NCBI GenBank assembly: GCA_951802425.1 | Contig: OX637805.1 | Location: 1,736,001-1,800,000 of the forward strand | Reading direction: 5' to 3' | Length of the DNA stretch: 64,000 nt | From: Clavaria fumosa | Lineage: Eukaryota; Basidiomycota; Agaricomycetes; Agaricales; Clavariaceae | Shown here: positions 38,149-48,205 of the stretch, piece by piece | Layout: each line of letters starts with the position of its first letter | Position numbering within the stretch: the first letter of the stretch is position 1 | Made by a program: the position numbers and the translations under genes | The notes under the pieces: model-generated | Databases searched by the model: none | What the model was told of the DNA's origin: nothing | What the model saw: the letters and a program-made list of their open reading frames with translations, nothing else

Positions 38149-40033
38149 TCAACCCACACGTGGCAGCGCAGACGGCTGCGGCGACGACATGGACCGCAAC
38201 ATGGGCGGAGGCCGCGGGGGCGGCGGCGTGCGTTGTAGCGGCAATGTGGGGCGCTGCCCCGGGCTCGGGCTCGGGCTCCGCATCCGGAGAAGGGAGTACG
38301 CAGGCGGGAGCTCGACCACCTCCGCTTCCTGGCCGTGGCCCTCCAGGTAGCCCGGGCGCGGGGGCGGCCCCGCGTCGTCGTGCTGGATCACGCGCACGGG
38401 ACGCCCGGCGGGGCGGTGCGCGTCGGTGTCGGCGTCGGTGTCGGTGTTGGTGTCGGTGTCGGTATCGGTGTCGGCGTTGACAGGCGGGGCGTCAGCGCCG
38501 GTAGTGACGGCGGCGGTGGTAGGCGTGGAATGGGCGTCGGTGCTCGGGGGCGCGGCGGCCCCCGGAGGGAGGGGGACGGCCCGGGGTGGGGACTTGCGGA
38601 GGGACCAGCGGGTGCGGAGGCCCGTGCCCGTGCCCGTGCCCGTGTTCGGGTTGCCGGTGTGCCCGTCCGCTGTCCTTTCGTGGGGGGCGCCGGGGTAGGG
38701 ATAGTCGTTGGGGGGATAGATGTCAGGCGTCGTGACGCCCGTGTTGTGTGCTGCCGAGGAGTCGAAGCACCCGCTCATGGGCGGGCCGTCCGTCGTGTTG
38801 GTCGTGTTGGTCGAGTCGGCCGATAGACCCCGCATGTGCTGCGCCCCCGCGCCCGCCCCGATGCTGTCGCCGAAAGACGTAGAGTAGGGCGGCACAAAGG
38901 GCGCAGGATGGTAGAACTCCAACGGGTCGTCCTCCTGGCCACGCAGGAGATCGATGGAGCGCTCCTTGATCGAGGAAAACTGTCCTGGGGCGCGTCGGCG
39001 CCGCCGCTGGAAGAGGAAAAACAGACCGAGCAGCACAAGAAGGAGGAGCAAGAGCCCGCCGAGTGCGCCACCAATTATGGCGGCCGTGTTGTTGGCGGAT
39101 GTGGATGAGGAGCCGACGGGCGTCGAGGGGCTGCTCGGCGAGCTGCCAGGTGAAGAGAAGCTGCTGGGTCCAGGAGTTGCGACCGGTTGGGGGTCGCCGG
39201 ACGTCCGAGCACCCACCGAGTTGGTCGGGTAGACGCCGCCCGCGGGCGGGGCCGACGTCGAGCTGGGGCTTGTGTTACTGAGGCAGTCAGCGTTGGGGAA
39301 AGGGCCGAAGGAGACGGTGGTGAGGATGCTCCCTCCCGCACCGGGTCCACGCGCGTCGCCCGCGGCAAGGAGAAGGGTTGTGCTGCCGCGCACGGAAGGC
39401 GTCCACTCGAAGCCCGTGCCGAGGTTCGGGGACGTGGTGAGCCCCGTGGATGGGATAGGGATGGAGAAGGACTGCCCGCCGGGTATGATGCCCATGAACT
39501 GTGGAGTGCCGCTGACGGTGGCAGGGTCCCACCAGATGCGAGTGGGGGTGCATTGGACGATCTGGTTGGGTGGGTCGATGTTGAGGTAGAAGAGGGGGGC
39601 GACATTATTGGAGGCGTCGAAGCAAGAGACGTCAACCGGACTGGCGAGGACCTGTGCGGCGACACTGGTGCCGCCGGAACCAAATCCGGTCGCGTCACTG
39701 ACCTGTGGACGCCATCAGGACGACGGGCTACATACAACATATGCAATAAGTTCTTACGACGGCGACGAACTGCGAGTTGGCGGGGTAATCGAGTTGGAAG
39801 GAGAGTTGAGTCGCGTGATCTGGGAAGTCCTGGCTGATGATGCGGCGAACCTCAATGTTTCTGGGGAGGGGAGAGGGCCCGAAAGGAATAATGAAGACGC
39901 GATAAGGGGGAGTGCCAGCGCCGTCGATGGCTAGGGAGAGGTTCTGGCATTGGACAGGATTACTGGTGAAGTGCCAGGAGTAGGCCCGTGCGAGTACTGG
40001 AAGGGCGAAGAGAAAGAGGAATAATGGGATCAT
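38149..40033 (-). CDS. Single-pass membrane protein with low-complexity tail and PPAY motif, 609 aa
   Basis: Function unknown; same general plan as the 418-aa protein at 7300. Two exons (40033-39758, 39702-38149) sum to 1830 nt. It has a signal peptide (MIPLFLFLFALPVLARAYS) and an extracellular part of about 250 residues starting WHFTSNPVQCQNLSLAI and containing VQCTPTRIWWDP, reminiscent of repeated beta-domains. A Ser/Pro/Thr stalk leads to one helix at about 299-322 (AAIIGGALGGLLLLLLVLLG) followed by RRRRR. The tail contains a Thr-Asp repeat tract encoded by a hexanucleotide repeat (38421-38478). It also carries PPAY at about residues 558-561 and a Pro-rich end. Topology is clear; homology to named families is not. 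Confidence 0.82.
38421..38478. repeat. GGTGTC hexanucleotide repeat inside a coding exon
   Basis: About nine copies of GGTGTC with single-base variants lie on the plus strand. On the coding (minus) strand they give alternating Thr/Ala/Asn and Asp. Because the unit is six bases, length changes stay in frame. Confidence 0.8.
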
Positions 40034-41042
40034 CTGGATAGATGGGAGAGGAAGGAGAAGAGGAGGAGGTCATTTGAGTGAGACCGGATGCACACACAAT
40101 TGGTGGGGCAAGAGAAGAGTGGAGGATGACATCAGCACAGCATGGCAGTGTTAGAGAGTCGTGTTAACCTTTGTTAGTGCAGTCAGTGATGGTGGTGTAG
40201 CTGTACTTGTTCAAACACGTCTCAGCTCTTCTTGTTAGTATTTAATAGACTGTCGTTTCTATTGTCGTACGATAGCTACTCATTCAAGTCCTATCACGGT
40301 CTCGCCTAAGCGTCCCTCGCTGTATGTATCCAAGTCGCTTGAAGTGGCTCAGGATGCCAGCGGTATGTGTGTCTTGTTCTATCGATACGCCATTCAGACT
40401 CACCGCGCTTCACTTCCAGCTCTTTTTGACCATCAAGACAACTACTTCGACGTCCCGCTCTCTGCCATTATGCCTTTCCAAACTTGTTACAAGCTGGCTA
40501 CCCCCAACTACCTACGTCATTCCTGGCCAAGCTCAACTCTCAACTGCTGCTTAAGCGCTCAAGGGTTTCAAGGACCTTCTCGTAGCTGAGAGGCAGCCCG
40601 GACTGCAGCACAAGAAGAATAACGTGCATGATAAAGCAGAAGCATTTTACTGCCTGGACTAGGTCCCCGTTGAGCGCTAAACAGTTTCAGTTGCCATTGT
40701 CCCAGGTGCCAAACACGGTTGTCGCGCCCGCTGCAAGTGCGTATGACATCTCGTCCGTCTGTTACGATCAGCCAAAGCGACAGGCTGCGAGCTGGCCCAC
40801 GTCTCCCGTTAAAGCCATGCTATTAAGAGTATGTACTTTGACCTCGTGCTTGAACCTTTCTGCAGATACTTCGCGCCCGCAGCAACATATATTTCAGAGT
40901 TTAGCTCCATACATGATGGTTGCGTACATCGTACATTTTCCCGCAACCATTTTATGCGAAACATGCGTTTTGGGGGTGAGAAGGCCTAACGTCGACTGCG
41001 CATAGACACCACTCGGGCAAAGAAGAAAAAAGGTAAGAGTAA
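40034..41042. other. Intergenic stretch without a confident gene
   Basis: A plus-strand patch at about 40340-40550 looks weakly coding, with a possible GTATGT donor at 40360 and AG acceptors near 40419. I could not extend it to a full gene. Confidence 0.35.
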
Positions 41043-41408
41043 TCAGCGGAGACGACTAAAAGACCCAGATGAGTAATGAGGTCGTCCTCTGAGGAAGTGT
41101 AGATAACGCACCGAGCCTCGCGTTCGCTTTCTTGCAAGGCGAGCATATCACCTTCCCGGACCGGACCGATAACGTTACGGATGAGCTGGCGCAAGGTCTC
41201 GAGAATTTCGACACGGACGACCGAGACACCACCTCGGGACCCAGTCCTGCCCAACACCTAGAAGATGCCCATGACATTGGAATTAGGAAACAGATGAGGA
41301 CGGACGCACTCTAAGGACTTTGGCGAGCTTTACTGTTGGTCTGATGACTTCCTTCAGGACGTGTTAATAAACAGTATCCATTAAAACGAGAGGGCGTTGA
41401 CTGACCAT
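41043..41408 (-). CDS. RPS28: 40S ribosomal protein eS28 (Rps28), 67 aa, divergent middle
   Basis: Small-subunit ribosomal protein near the mRNA exit channel. Four exons (41408-41406, 41351-41310, 41257-41112, 41055-41043) sum to 204 nt, giving exactly the canonical 67 residues. Exon 1 is only the ATG and exon 4 only 13 nt. Recognition rests on [29 protein letters not shown] and ESEREARRLR at the C-terminus. The last motif exists only after splicing. The segment between GGV and IRNV ([14 protein letters not shown]) differs from what I know of this extremely conserved protein, where TQVRVEF and a D/T-rich stretch are usual. Splice sites are intact and the length is right, so it is probably functional but should be checked. 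Confidence 0.88.
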
Positions 41409-41686
41409 GATGATGATGAGCGAGCGAGCGATTCAACGGCAACGGTCTGTTGATTGATGATTTGATGATGGATTTTAAGTTCAGAGACCGCTCTATCGGG
41501 GTTACAATGTACTCTGTCGGGGTTACAAATATACAGTTGACCCAAATAAAGTGATTTATCTCCTATTCGGATGACGCTATTCGGGTCGATCTCTCTCTCT
41601 CGCTCCACGTGGGAGTAGGTCCGGAATATAATAACCCACTCAGCCTCCCCCTCTTCCTCTCCACCTTATCCACCTTCCCTTCCACC
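41409..41686. promoter_or_regulatory. Bidirectional promoter of RPS28 and the CSC1-like gene
   Basis: The 278 bp hold two exact copies of TCGGGGTTACAA at 41496-41507 and 41517-41528, 21 bp apart. On the CSC1 side there is a TATA-like AATATAATA at 41625-41633 followed by a pyrimidine-rich leader. The spacing of the repeats by about two helical turns suggests binding sites on one DNA face. Confidence 0.45.
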
Positions 41687-44600
41687 ATGTAAGTATCCCC
41701 CTTCTACGCCGTATTCAGCACTGACATTCCCCAGGTCAGACATATCCAATGCGAAGAGCTCCAGTACGACTTCCTTCGTAGCCGCTATCATTTTCAATTC
41801 CGCGGTCTTCGGGGCAGAGATTCTTGTTTTCACCTTCCTTCGCCCGCGCTTCAAGGCCATCTATGAGCCGCGCACATATGTCCCTGTTCTTTCGTGCGTA
41901 CTTTGTATTCCCTGTGTCGCATCCTTGTTCATCCTACCACCGATCCAGGAAGCGCGTCGAACAGCTCGGCGGCTCACTGCTCGCCTGGCCGCTCGCCGTG
42001 TACCGCGCCGACTATCGCGCCGTGATCCGCTATAACGGCCTCGACGCGTACTTCTTTTTGCGCTATCTCCGCATGATGGTCCGCATCCTCCTCCCTGTGT
42101 GGCTACTCAGCTGGGCCGTCCTCCTCCCTATCACCAGCGTGAACAGCAGCGTTGAGGGCCACACTGGCTTGGATCGGTCTGTGCGTTTTCGCCGATTAGA
42201 TGATACATGATTGACTTCTTTTTGATTGCAGATTCACGTTTGGAAACGTCGGCAGTGACCAACAGAAACGCTACATCGCGCACATCATCCTCGTCTACAT
42301 CTTCACCTGTACGTCTGACCAGTCCCTTCACCTAAAATATATCCTTTATCTTGGTTGACTTTCTAGTCTGGATCTTCTACAACATCAGATCCGAAATGTC
42401 CCACTTTATCACCGCGCGCCAGAAGTTCCTTATCTCGCCGACACACGCCTCGTCTGAGCAAGTGCGGAGCCTCTTACCTCTCCCGAGATGAAGTCTCGTG
42501 ACCCGTTGTTCATTTTAGGCAAAGACCCTCCTCGTGACTGGCATCCCTGGCAAATATCTCACTGAGCGCGCACTTCACAAATTGTTCGGTGACCTCCCCG
42601 GCGGGATCAAGCGGATTTGGATCAGCCGGTGCGTCTCCATTTTCCCCCAGCCATCATCACAAACCTCTGCAATGGTCACCAATGACGTACACGCTGACTA
42701 ACTGATGATGACGGACGTGTCACACATCCAGGAACCTGCGGCACCTCCCGGATGTCTACGAGCGCCAACTTGCCGCGTGCGGGAAGCTCGAGTCCGCAGA
42801 GACTAAGCTCCTTGCGCTCGCGACGAAGGCGTACCGCAAGCGGGCCGCCTCGGGCGACGCGCCCAATACCGACGCCGGCGCTCCCGTTCCCGACGACGCC
42901 GAGCCGCACAAGAAGAGCACGAAACCCTCGTCCGACACTGCCGACGTCGACGTCGAGAACCCCCCGGCCGACACCGACAGCGCCACGCTCGACACGCTCG
43001 TCCCGCGCGCGAAGCGCCCGACGCACCGGCTCGGGTTCCTCGGGCTGGTGGGCAAGAAGGTGGACACGATCGAGTGGGCGCGCGACGAGATCTCGACGTG
43101 TGCGACGGAGCTGCGTCGGGCGCGCCGGGTGCTGGCGCGCGATGATGGCGAGGGCCGGGGCGAGGCGGACGCGTCTGGGAGGGTGAGCGTGGATGGGAGC
43201 TTGGTGGGGAGTGATGATGAGCATGCAGAGGGGAGGGATTTGGGTAAGGTAGAGGCGGGGAAGACGGGGGTTGGTGCCAGGACGACGGATGCAGAGGGGA
43301 GGGCTTTGGGTAAGGTAGAGGCAGGGAAGACGGGGGTTGGTGTCAAGACGACGGATGGAGATGGGCCGGCAGCTGCTGGGTCACATGACGATTACCCTGT
43401 GCTGAACGCCGCGTTCATTGTGTTCAACAAGCAGATCGCGGCACATATTGGAAGGCAGGTGTTGGCGCACCATGAGCCGTACAGGTGGGACCAACTGTAT
43501 TTCTTGCTCTTCATTTACTCAGCGGATTTGCGTGACAGGATGGTGGACCGATACACGGAAGTCTCGCCCGAGGATATTGTATGGTCTAATTTGGGCTTAA
43601 ACCCGTACGAGATGAGGGTACGTCAAACTACTTTGGATTTGGTGCCCGGTCAGAACGCTAATGCATCACTCGCTTTACCGCACAGGTCCGCAAAGTGATC
43701 AGCTACGCCGCAACTGCGGGGCTCATCATATTGTGGAGTTTTCCCGGTGTGTCTAAGTACCTCGCCTCGATCCCACGCTTAATCTCATTCCCGATGTGCT
43801 GCAATTAGTTGCGGCTATCGGCATCATCTCGAACATTGCCGGTCTGTGCAGAACCTACAAGTGGCTACGCTGGATCTGCAAGATCCCAGCACCCATCATT
43901 GGTATTATACAGGGTATATTACCGCCTGTGCTATTGGTCGTGCTGATGCTGCTCCTGCCGATTATCTTGAGGTGCACACCAATGATTCGAAAACAGGATT
44001 TGCGGAAACTGATGTTGTTGTTTTTTTCCTCCCTTTCTTTTACATATGTAGGCTGCTTGGCCGGTTTGAAGGCATACCCAAACGGACGGAGATAGAGTTA
44101 AGCTTGATGACCAGATTCTTTATATTCCAAGTCATCGTGAGTTCCGCCTCTGCCATCTAGCCCATACACAACATCTAACCGCATCAATGCAAATATTATA
44201 GCACTCCTTCCTCATCGTCACGCTAGCATCAGGCATTATCGCTGCGCTCCCGCAAATCGCGCAGAATCCGAGCTCGATCGCGACTCTCCTGGCGCAGAAC
44301 TTGCCAAAGGCGTCTACTTTCTTCCTCACGTGCGTTGCTTCCCAACCCTGTTTCATGCCCTCCCGACTTTCTTTTGTATTCAACTATTTTGCGCTCCTAA
44401 ACTGACACGTTGGTTTTACCCAGATACGTGGTCTTACAAGGCCTGTCCGGGACAGCGGGTGGCTTCCTGCAGGCGATCTCGCTGGTGCTGTACTACGTGA
44501 AGCTGTTCCTGCTCGGGAGCACGCCACGCTCGGTGTACGAGATCAAGTACGGCCTAAACAGCGTGCAGTGGGGTACGCTCTGGCCTGGGATCACGCTGTT

Positions 44601-45591
44601 GACAGTTGTCGGTTCGTATCTTTCCCAGCTATGCCTGCTCTTGTTGGCGCGTTCTGACCGCTCGAATTCCTGTTCATGCGCGTGCAGCGTTCGGCTACAT
44701 GATCATCTCCCCGATCATCAACGGCTTGGCGTGTGCGGCCTTCTTCCTGTTTTACTTCTTGTACAAGTACCTGTTCGTGTGGCAGCTCGGCCAGCCAGCG
44801 TCGTCCGACACTGGCGGCCTGTTTTTCCCCAAGGCAATCCAACACGTCTTTGTGGGGCTGTACGTCCAGCAAGTGCGTGTCTCGTCTCTTGGGAGAGACA
44901 CGCCCGGCGTGTTCTGACGGGTCACATTTTCGTCAGGTCTGCTTGTGCGCGCTGTTGTTCCTCGCGAGGGATCAAAATAAGCATGCGGGTGCCATTTGGG
45001 GGGGAGCGCTTATGGTTGTCCTTATCGTTATCACGGTGGGTACACAATTCACTTACAATTTTCGTTGAATATCAATGCTGATAAAAATGAAAAAAATAGA
45101 TCATGTTCCACTTGATGATTGACGACTCGTACGGGCCCCTCATCAAAGCTCTGCCGCTCACCCTCGCCGACAAAACGTACGGTACCGCCGATCCAGCCGA
45201 AGAAGACACCGGGCCCGCTCCCTCCCAAGTAGGCGCCGTCGCCGCAGTGAGCAAGGCCCGCGACTTCGCGCGCGCCAAGGGTATCGAGGTGCGCAAACGC
45301 ACTTCTACTCACCGTCACCGTCACCGTCACGACGCGGGGGGGGAGGAGGAGGTGCTGGAGGACGACGGGCTGGTGTCGCGGACCGCGGCGGAGGAGTACG
45401 GGTACACGCCGCCGGCGGCGTCGCGCCCGCAGCGCGTGGTGTGGCTCCCGCTGGACCCGCTGGGGCTCGCGCGCGCGGAGGAGCGCGCGAATCGGGAGAG
45501 CGGCGTGGCGTGCGCTGTGCAGGATGCGACGATGAGCGAGGCGGGCAAGGTGGAGGTGCAGGGGCCGCCACCTGATGAGGTTGTGGCGTGA
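41687..45591 (+). CDS. CSC1/OSCA-type cation channel (DUF221 family), 967 aa
   Basis: Plasma-membrane or endomembrane mechanosensitive/osmosensitive channel family (Csc1, Rsn1, OSCA/TMEM63). Sixteen exons from 41687-41688 to 45100-45591 sum to 2904 nt. The start codon is split: AT at 41687-41688 and G at 41735, giving MSDISNAKSSSTTSF. Family blocks are LRPRFKAIYEPRTYVP, RYLRMMVRILLP, the cytosolic RRM-like loop starting TLLVTGIPGKYLTERAL, and HEPYRMVDRYTEVSPEDIVWSNLGLNPYE. The long multi-helix core follows, with PAPIIGIIQGILPPVLLVVLM and TYVVLQGLSGTAGG. The cytosolic loop in exon 7 is enlarged (about 250 residues) by a polar insert with a 22-residue tandem repeat. The C-terminus is a hydrophilic tail with a His/Arg run. 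Confidence 0.95.
43225..43356 (+). repeat. Two 66-bp tandem repeats within the channel gene
   Basis: The 66-bp unit starting GCAGAGGGGAGGG begins at 43225 and again at 43291 with about five differences. It encodes two copies of a 22-residue unit containing GKVEAGKTGVG. Being a multiple of three, it lengthens the cytosolic loop without shifting frame. Confidence 0.85.
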
Positions 45592-46267
45592 GTTGGGGTT
45601 GTTGCGGAATATCCCTCCCCGTGGAAAGGATGTGGATGCGTGCGTGGTTTGGTGTTTTTTGTTTTGTTTTGTTGAGGAGTATGCGAGCCGTTTCTTGGAG
45701 GTGAGAAGAGATTGGGATTTGAGCTTGAGCTTCTACGCCTATCTTTTCCGGTCGTGCCGTAGGGTACCCCGCCTGACTCTCCTTAATCCATAGTAAAACA
45801 TGTTTTGTTACCAATTTACGAAAAAATATCATTTCCTTCATTTCTGTTTCAGCCGCAGGACAAAACCCCGTAACCCAGGCGGATTACCACAACTGTACAT
45901 TCTTACCCCTGCTAGCATCTACCCGAGCTGCCTCGAGCGCGTTGCGAATGACATTGTCCGCTTGGATGTAATGCACACAAATAACATTGTTCATCGTCTG
46001 CGTTCTGCGGCTATATGGGTTCAATCGCGAACCCTTTTCCTCATGGGAAGGTCGCCAGGGCCAGGGAGAAACTCGTGGGTGACAGGGGATCAAAACATTG
46101 TGAGCCATATAAATACATTGCGAGAATGGTGGTAAATCTCCTTCGTGGTTTGTGTTTAGAGGGCAATGGATTGATGGCAAGAAGTAGGTAAATGAAAGGA
46201 AGAGAGAGAGAGAGAGAGGAAGCGAATCACCACGCGGAATTCATCACTTACTGTCACAAGGGGTTAA
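45592..46267. other. Convergent 3' intergenic stretch
   Basis: No gene is supported. A GA microsatellite lies at about 46200-46220. A short inverted repeat GGGTTC...GAACCC at 46017-46034 is not part of a tRNA. Confidence 0.5.
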
Positions 46268-48205
46268 TCATGTTTTGAATATCCTGAGCAGCCTAGCCTC
46301 GGTGACGATTCTAGTTCTGCAAAGCGGACATTCTCGCGAGCTCTGCATGACCTGGTCTGAACAATTGCGACACAACGCCATATGGCTGGCAACAAGACGA
46401 TGGTGTTAGGGGGGGGAAAGCGGCGTAATGAGCAAAAGGAGTGCAGATGACCAGAAAGAAAGTTCAAGACCCACCCGCAATCGACGATAGCTATGTTCGC
46501 CTCCTCGTCCTGACACACGACGCAGAGACCGTCGCGCTCCAGGGCCGCTCTCATGCTCGCCTGCTTCGATTTTAACGACGGGGATGACGGGGACGACGGG
46601 GACGGGGGGTTGCCCGCATCAGTGGCATCCTCGTCAGTCGCAGCCTCGCCCCTAAGTTCCATTTCTCGCAGCTCCTCCAGCCGCCTGGCCTCTGCCTCGC
46701 GCTCACGATATCTCACCTCCGCCTGAATCAGCGCCTCGACCTTCGCCACCAAATCGGCCTTCTCCAGGACGTCCCCGACGGCCACGTGGTTCCGGAACAG
46801 GATCGCCTTGAGTGTGCCGACCGAGAGCGCGCTTATGGACTCGTGCGTCATCACGAGCAACTCGTTGAGCGTCGGTGTGGGAGCGGGACGTGTTGCCGCC
46901 GGAGCGGTGGGTGCAGTAGGTCCTCGCGATGTAGCGGGGGGTTCCGAATGTTCGCGGGATGAGGACGCCGAGGGGTTTTGATGGCCAGGTCTGGTCGAGG
47001 TGCGCGCTGAGGGGCGCGAGTAGTGGTGGTGGTGGTGGTGATGGTGGTGGTGGCTCAACGAGTCTCCCGTGGATGGATGGCCGGATGCGTGATCGGAAGC
47101 GTCAGCCGGGCTGGCGGCGGGATGTGTCTGTGGATGCGGCGAGGGAGGTCGCCGATCATTCGGAGCAGGAGATGGAGATGGGCTACGTCGGGATGAAGTG
47201 GCGGGTCTAGGGGGAACCAAAGGGCGAGTCCCCGGGGAAGACGGTCGCGAACGACGGGGCACGCGAGGAGGAAGGGAGGGGGGCGCATGTTGCGGATGGC
47301 CGGCGTGGTCTTGATTTTGCCAGTACGAGTCCAAGTCCGGCCTCGCGAAATGTGGTTGCTGGGCAGACGGTGTATTCTGCGGACGCGGAGGCAGAACAGG
47401 AGCAACCGTTGGAATTTGACGTCCGTCGCCGGAAAAGAGAGAGAATATGTCGCGCGAACGGGGGTTAGTTCTCGGGACTACCGGCACTGAATACTTCCGG
47501 TAAAATTCCTTTAGTGATGGGTGAGTGATTGTTCACCATCTGGCTAGTTGGCTAATGGAAACATACCTCATTCGCTCGGGGTAAACAACCTTGCTGGTCC
47601 TGGGATAATTATATGATAAGAGGGGTTCAATCGGCCTTACGGAAGAAACCTACTCGGGTGGCAATGAGAATGTCAATTAAGTCGTCCTTTTCTACGGCGC
47701 TGGCGACCGCCTTGATATTATAAGCATCCGCATACTTCTTAAGCTTGCTCAAGGGCATAGCTTTTAATTTTTCTTTCCCAGCTGCGGTGACTAAGATGGT
47801 TTAGATTACATTCTAAATGCGAGTGATAGTGTGCTCACTGTTCAAGAATTCAATGCAGAAAGCACAAACGGGCACCAGGTCATATCCGGCTAAAGTAGGG
47901 TCGGTGCGTGGCATGATGGCTCGATATTCAGTGCATGAATGGCAGTAAGAATAGCCTGTAGCAATTCGGCGTGTGTAAGGTAAACAACGATTGCAAAGGT
48001 GGCGAGCAGACCGACCGCAGTGATTACACCGACGATGCCGATTGAAGATGATATTAAATTCCTTACTACACTTCCTACACGCCATCTCCGGCTGAGACGA
48101 ATCGTCGTACATGGTAGGAGGACCATTGACCATTGGCAAGCCCCGAACCTCGGACATTTGGATGGTGATTGGTGAATGATGTGCGAAATTCTGCGGATTG
48201 CTCAT
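46268..48205 (-). CDS. FYVE-SAP-SAP-RING E3 ligase, RNF34/RFFL (CARP)-like, 562 aa
   Basis: Predicted endomembrane-associated E3 ubiquitin ligase. Five exons (48205-47839, 47790-47654, 47599-47567, 47508-46475, 46385-46268) sum to 1689 nt. The N-terminal FYVE-related zinc finger has CRKC, RHRRCNHCG and a final CAFC. A first SAP-like helix pair follows (LSKLKKYADAYNIKAVASAVEKDDLIDILI). A long Pro/Ser/His-rich disordered region contains about ten consecutive histidines. A second SAP-like element (VGTLKAILFRNHVAVGDVLEKADLVAKVEAL) is next, then a C3HC4 RING at the very end (CVVCQ...CGHMALCRNC...CPLCRTRI). This order is that of animal CARP proteins. The RING is completed only by the last exon, supporting the splice model. 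Substrates are unknown. Confidence 0.88.
47023..47052. repeat. TGG trinucleotide repeat coding for histidines
   Basis: A run of (TGG)n with one A interruption on the plus strand reads as about ten His codons on the minus strand in the FYVE-RING gene. Confidence 0.8.

Noticed and set aside
38160..39250. Long plus-strand frames antisense to the 609-aa membrane protein
   Set aside because: They are shadows of a GC-rich coding exon and have repetitive Gly/Arg/Val composition without domains.
46017..46034. GGGTTC...GAACCC palindrome resembling a tRNA T-arm
   Set aside because: No acceptor, D or anticodon arm can be folded upstream.
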